Source of the DNA: JANQMX01 sp965247175
GTDB lineage: Bacteria > Pseudomonadota > Alphaproteobacteria > Kiloniellales > DSM-21159
Direction of reading: 5' to 3'
DNA: 64,000 nucleotides
Assembly (NCBI GenBank): GCA_965247175.1
Contig: OZ252006.1
Location: 3,968,001 to 4,032,000 of the forward strand
The notes under the pieces are model-generated. The model was given only the letters and a program-made list of their open reading frames with translations. It was not told the origin of the DNA and ran no database searches. Of the stretch, positions 61,885 to 64,000 are shown piece by piece. The translations under genes were made by a program, and so were the position numbers. Numbering within the stretch: position 1 is the first letter of the stretch; every line of letters starts with the position of its first letter.

Positions 61885-63108
61885 ATGCAAGCGCAAGCGA
61901 ACACCCCCAATCCTCTGCAGCAGGCCCAGGCGCTGCTGAAGGCCGGCCGCATGGCCGAGGCCGAGCGGCTCTACCGCCGTGTGCTGGCCAGTCAGCCCGG
62001 CCACCCCGGCGCGCTGCACGGCCTGGCGCTGCTGGCTCAGCAGGCCGGCGATATGGCCGCTGCGGAATCCCTGCTCGAGCAAGCCGTTGCAGGCAGCCCC
62101 AAGAGCCCGCAGCTCCACAGCGCTCTCGGCCTGGTCCAGCAGGCGCACGACAAGCCCGCGGCGGCGGCCGAGAGCTTTCGCCAGGCCATCGCGCTGCATG
62201 CGCAGGACTTCGCCAACTACGGCAATCTCGGCAATGCGCTGCAGGACAGCGGCGACCTGGAGGGTGCCATCGCTGCCTACCGCAACGGCCTGGCTTTGCG
62301 CCCGGGGCACCCAGGCCTGGCGACCAACCTGGCGGCCGCGCTGCTGAAGCGGGGCGATGCGGCGGAAGCCCGGCAGCAGCTCGAAAGCGTGCTCGCTCAA
62401 GACCCGCAGAACGTGCGGGCGCTGGCCTATCTGACCACGGTCTTGCAGGAGCTGGGCGCCGAGGCGGAGGCCGACCGTCTCTTGAACTTGGAGCGCCTGA
62501 CCTGGCGTGGGGCGCTGTCTGTGCCGCAGGGCTACGCGAGCCTTGAAGCCTTCAACGAGGCCTTGGCCGACGCCATCCGCGAGCATCCGACCCTCACTTG
62601 GTCGGCAGACCCCAAGCGGCGCGCCGTGCGGGAAGGGGCGGTCACCGGCGACATCCTCAGTCAGCCGACGGGCACCATCGCCGACCTCAAGCAGTCGCTT
62701 TGCCAGGCCATCGACGCCTACATCGCCGGACTACCGGACGAAGCTGGGCATCCCTTCCTCGGCCGCAAACCGCGGACCTACGCGCTGCTCGGTTGGGGCA
62801 ACGTCTTGCGCGCCCAGGGTCATCAGGCGCCGCACGTGCATAATCTCGGTTGGCTCAGCGGAGTCTATTACGTCACGGTGCCCGAATTCGGCGATGGGAC
62901 GGACACGGCCGGCGCGCCCGAGGGGTCCATCGAGTTCGGGCGGCCCGGCTACGACCTGCCCATCCGCTTCACGCCGAAATGTGCGCTGATCGAGCCGGTT
63001 GCCGGGCAGGCCATCTTCTTCCCGTCGTACTTCTGGCACGGCACGGTGCCCTTCGCCCGTGACGTTGAGCGAATTTCCCTCGCCTTCGACCTGCGGATTA
63101 CCAGCTAG
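61885..63108 (+). CDS. TPR protein fused to a 2-oxoglutarate/Fe(II) oxygenase-like domain
   Basis: The 407-residue protein begins with five or six TPR units (about 10-175; ALLKAGRMAEAERLYRRVLA, YGNLGNALQDSGDLEGAIAA). The C-terminal 200 residues resemble the 2OG-Fe(II) oxygenase family found in marine bacteria: HVHNLGWLSGVYYV for the first His, FPSYFWHGTVPF for the second His and ERISLAFDL for the Arg. It starts 4 bases after polA and may be co-transcribed. It might hydroxylate a protein bound by the TPR. Confidence 0.8.
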   Translation: MQAQANTPNPLQQAQALLKAGRMAEAERLYRRVLASQPGHPGALHGLALLAQQAGDMAAAESLLEQAVAGSPKSPQLHSALGLVQQAHDKPAAAAESFRQAIALHAQDFANYGNLGNALQDSGDLEGAIAAYRNGLALRPGHPGLATNLAAALLKRGDAAEARQQLESVLAQDPQNVRALAYLTTVLQELGAEAEADRLLNLERLTWRGALSVPQGYASLEAFNEALADAIREHPTLTWSADPKRRAVREGAVTGDILSQPTGTIADLKQSLCQAIDAYIAGLPDEAGHPFLGRKPRTYALLGWGNVLRAQGHQAPHVHNLGWLSGVYYVTVPEFGDGTDTAGAPEGSIEFGRPGYDLPIRFTPKCALIEPVAGQAIFFPSYFWHGTVPFARDVERISLAFDLRITS

Positions 63109-63120
63109 AGGGCGGCCGCG

Positions 63121-63774
63121 CTAGAGGCTGACCTGCTCGTCTTCCTCCACGGGCGGCGGCGTCAGCGGGCCTTCCCGGAAGGTCTCATCCTCGACGACCT
63201 CCGTCTCGCTCTCTTCCTCTTCAACCGCACCCGGTTCGGCCTCGGTCGGCTGTCCGGCAGTGGGCGACTCCGGTGCCGCTGTCCTGCCGCGTAGCGCCAC
63301 CGGCTCCTCGATGATGCGCACGTAGTCGCGGCCGAACTGGACGATGACCGGGGTGCCATCGGCGATCGGTTGCGCGTCGCTTTCCCGGTTCTGCACCAGG
63401 GTCACGACCTTGCCGTCCGGCATCTCGACGACGTACTCGTAGCCCTTGCCGCTCAGAGTTTGCTTCTCGACCAAATAGCCGGCACCGGCGCCGATCAAAG
63501 CGCCGATCACCGCGGCCAAGCCGGCATTGCCGTCGCGGAAGCCGAAGCCCGCGCCGGCCGCACCGGCGGCGCCACCGATAATCGGTCCGATGGAGGAGGG
63601 GTTGCCCTCGATGTCGATCTCGCGAGACGAGATCACCGTCGCTTTCTCTGTACGGAGAATGCGGCCGACATCGCCTTCGTCATAGGTGTTTGTGGAGGAA
63701 GTCGCGCAGCCTGTTGCCAGCAGCATCATTACCGCGGCAAGCGACCAACGCACTGTTTTGCCTGCTCTTGTCAT
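63121..63774 (-). CDS. Glycine-zipper outer-membrane lipoprotein (SlyB/17 kDa antigen-like)
   Basis: The 217-residue protein has a lipoprotein signal (lipobox ATGC near residue 22) and a glycine-zipper segment (IIGGAAGAAGAGFG... about 65-105) as in SlyB and Rickettsia 17-kDa antigen. The C-terminal 60 residues are Glu/Pro-rich. ATG 63774 is used; a longer frame is basic and unlike a signal. It probably stabilises the outer membrane. Confidence 0.87.
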   Translation of the reverse strand: MTRAGKTVRWSLAAVMMLLATGCATSSTNTYDEGDVGRILRTEKATVISSREIDIEGNPSSIGPIIGGAAGAAGAGFGFRDGNAGLAAVIGALIGAGAGYLVEKQTLSGKGYEYVVEMPDGKVVTLVQNRESDAQPIADGTPVIVQFGRDYVRIIEEPVALRGRTAAPESPTAGQPTEAEPGAVEEEESETEVVEDETFREGPLTPPPVEEDEQVSL

Positions 63775-63980
63775 CGTTCCCAAGCCCGTCTGTGATTCCA
63801 AGCGCACCACGGCGATCCCAACTTTACGAGCCGAATGCGCCCGACATCCCCGAATTCTCCGTCCGCGGCGTGGCGACAATCCGCTCATCTGGGGCTCTTG
63901 CCTAGGTTGGCGCTTGCCGCAAAGCTGACATCTCCGGGAGTTAGCGATCTGATTTCCCGGCCAAATAGGACGGTGGAACT

Positions 63981-64000
63981 ATGGCATTCTTCTGGCCAAA
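63981..64000 (+). CDS. Possible start of a gene running off the right edge
   Basis: ATG 63981 begins MAFFWP with GGACGG upstream. Only 20 bases are visible, so it cannot be identified. Confidence 0.3.

Noticed and set aside
58935..61952. A 1005-residue minus-strand open frame opposite polA
   Set aside because: It is the antisense shadow of a high-GC gene; its translation is Leu/Val/Gln/His-rich with no domain, while polA has full-length conserved motifs.

Overview
The window looks like a chromosomal segment of a high-GC alphaproteobacterium, possibly of the Rhodospirillales/Kiloniellales type. This is judged from codon usage, SlyB-like and DNA polymerase I sequence style, and gene families; no rRNA or other taxonomic marker is present. 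It contains a mobile element of about 28 kb inserted between two ordinary chromosomal stretches.

Left part (1-20.7 kb). A hydantoinase/oxoprolinase pair (hyuB then hyuA, the latter cut by the window edge) is divergent from an AraC-type regulator. A very compact minus-strand [NiFe]-hydrogenase cluster follows. Reading from right to left it holds: small and large subunits (hupS, hupL), two tandem paralogous Cys-containing small proteins, a maturation endopeptidase, a small unknown protein, a TPR protein, two mini membrane proteins, a NifU/Rieske fusion, an NHL-repeat protein, hypF, hypC, a SIS-domain isomerase, hypD, hypE, a nickel permease, hypA and hypB. The enzyme lacks a Tat signal and resembles the group 2a cytosolic-side uptake hydrogenases (Hup/Huc type). 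A sigma54-dependent HoxA/NtrC-like regulator and a small zinc ribbon sit just upstream, and a good sigma54 promoter (GG-N10-GC) precedes hupS. HypA is unusual: its zinc-binding domain has been cleanly removed.

Middle part (about 20.7-49.4 kb). This is an integrative mobilizable element. It has a candidate oriT, MobC and a relaxase at the left, a VirD4/TraG-type coupling protein without a membrane anchor, and no mating-pair genes. At the right end a large serine recombinase runs directly into the 3' end of a tRNA-Arg(CCG) gene. The cargo includes an ArdA antirestriction protein, a multi-gene restriction/defence block (Vsr, C5-cytosine methylase, Eco29kI-like GIY-YIG nuclease, MORC-like GHKL ATPase, Mrr-domain SF2 helicase, an unknown protein, HNH nuclease, and a divergent PD-(D/E)XK-like protein), a secreted thermonuclease, a Sel1/RTX pair with four long tandem repeats, and several AT-rich secreted unknowns. 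Two non-coding stretches are packed with perfect stem-loops: 34171-34703, a hairpin array, and 35641-35806, a multi-tier palindrome. They are the best candidates here for an undescribed structured RNA or DNA element. The recombinase operon starts with a strong promoter followed at once by an intrinsic terminator, suggesting attenuation.

Right part (49.5-64 kb). Chromosomal housekeeping and transport genes: a five-gene peptide/nickel-type ABC importer, an EamA exporter/lipase/ABC-ATPase operon on the minus strand, two small conserved proteins, DNA polymerase I, a TPR-oxygenase-like fusion and a glycine-zipper lipoprotein.
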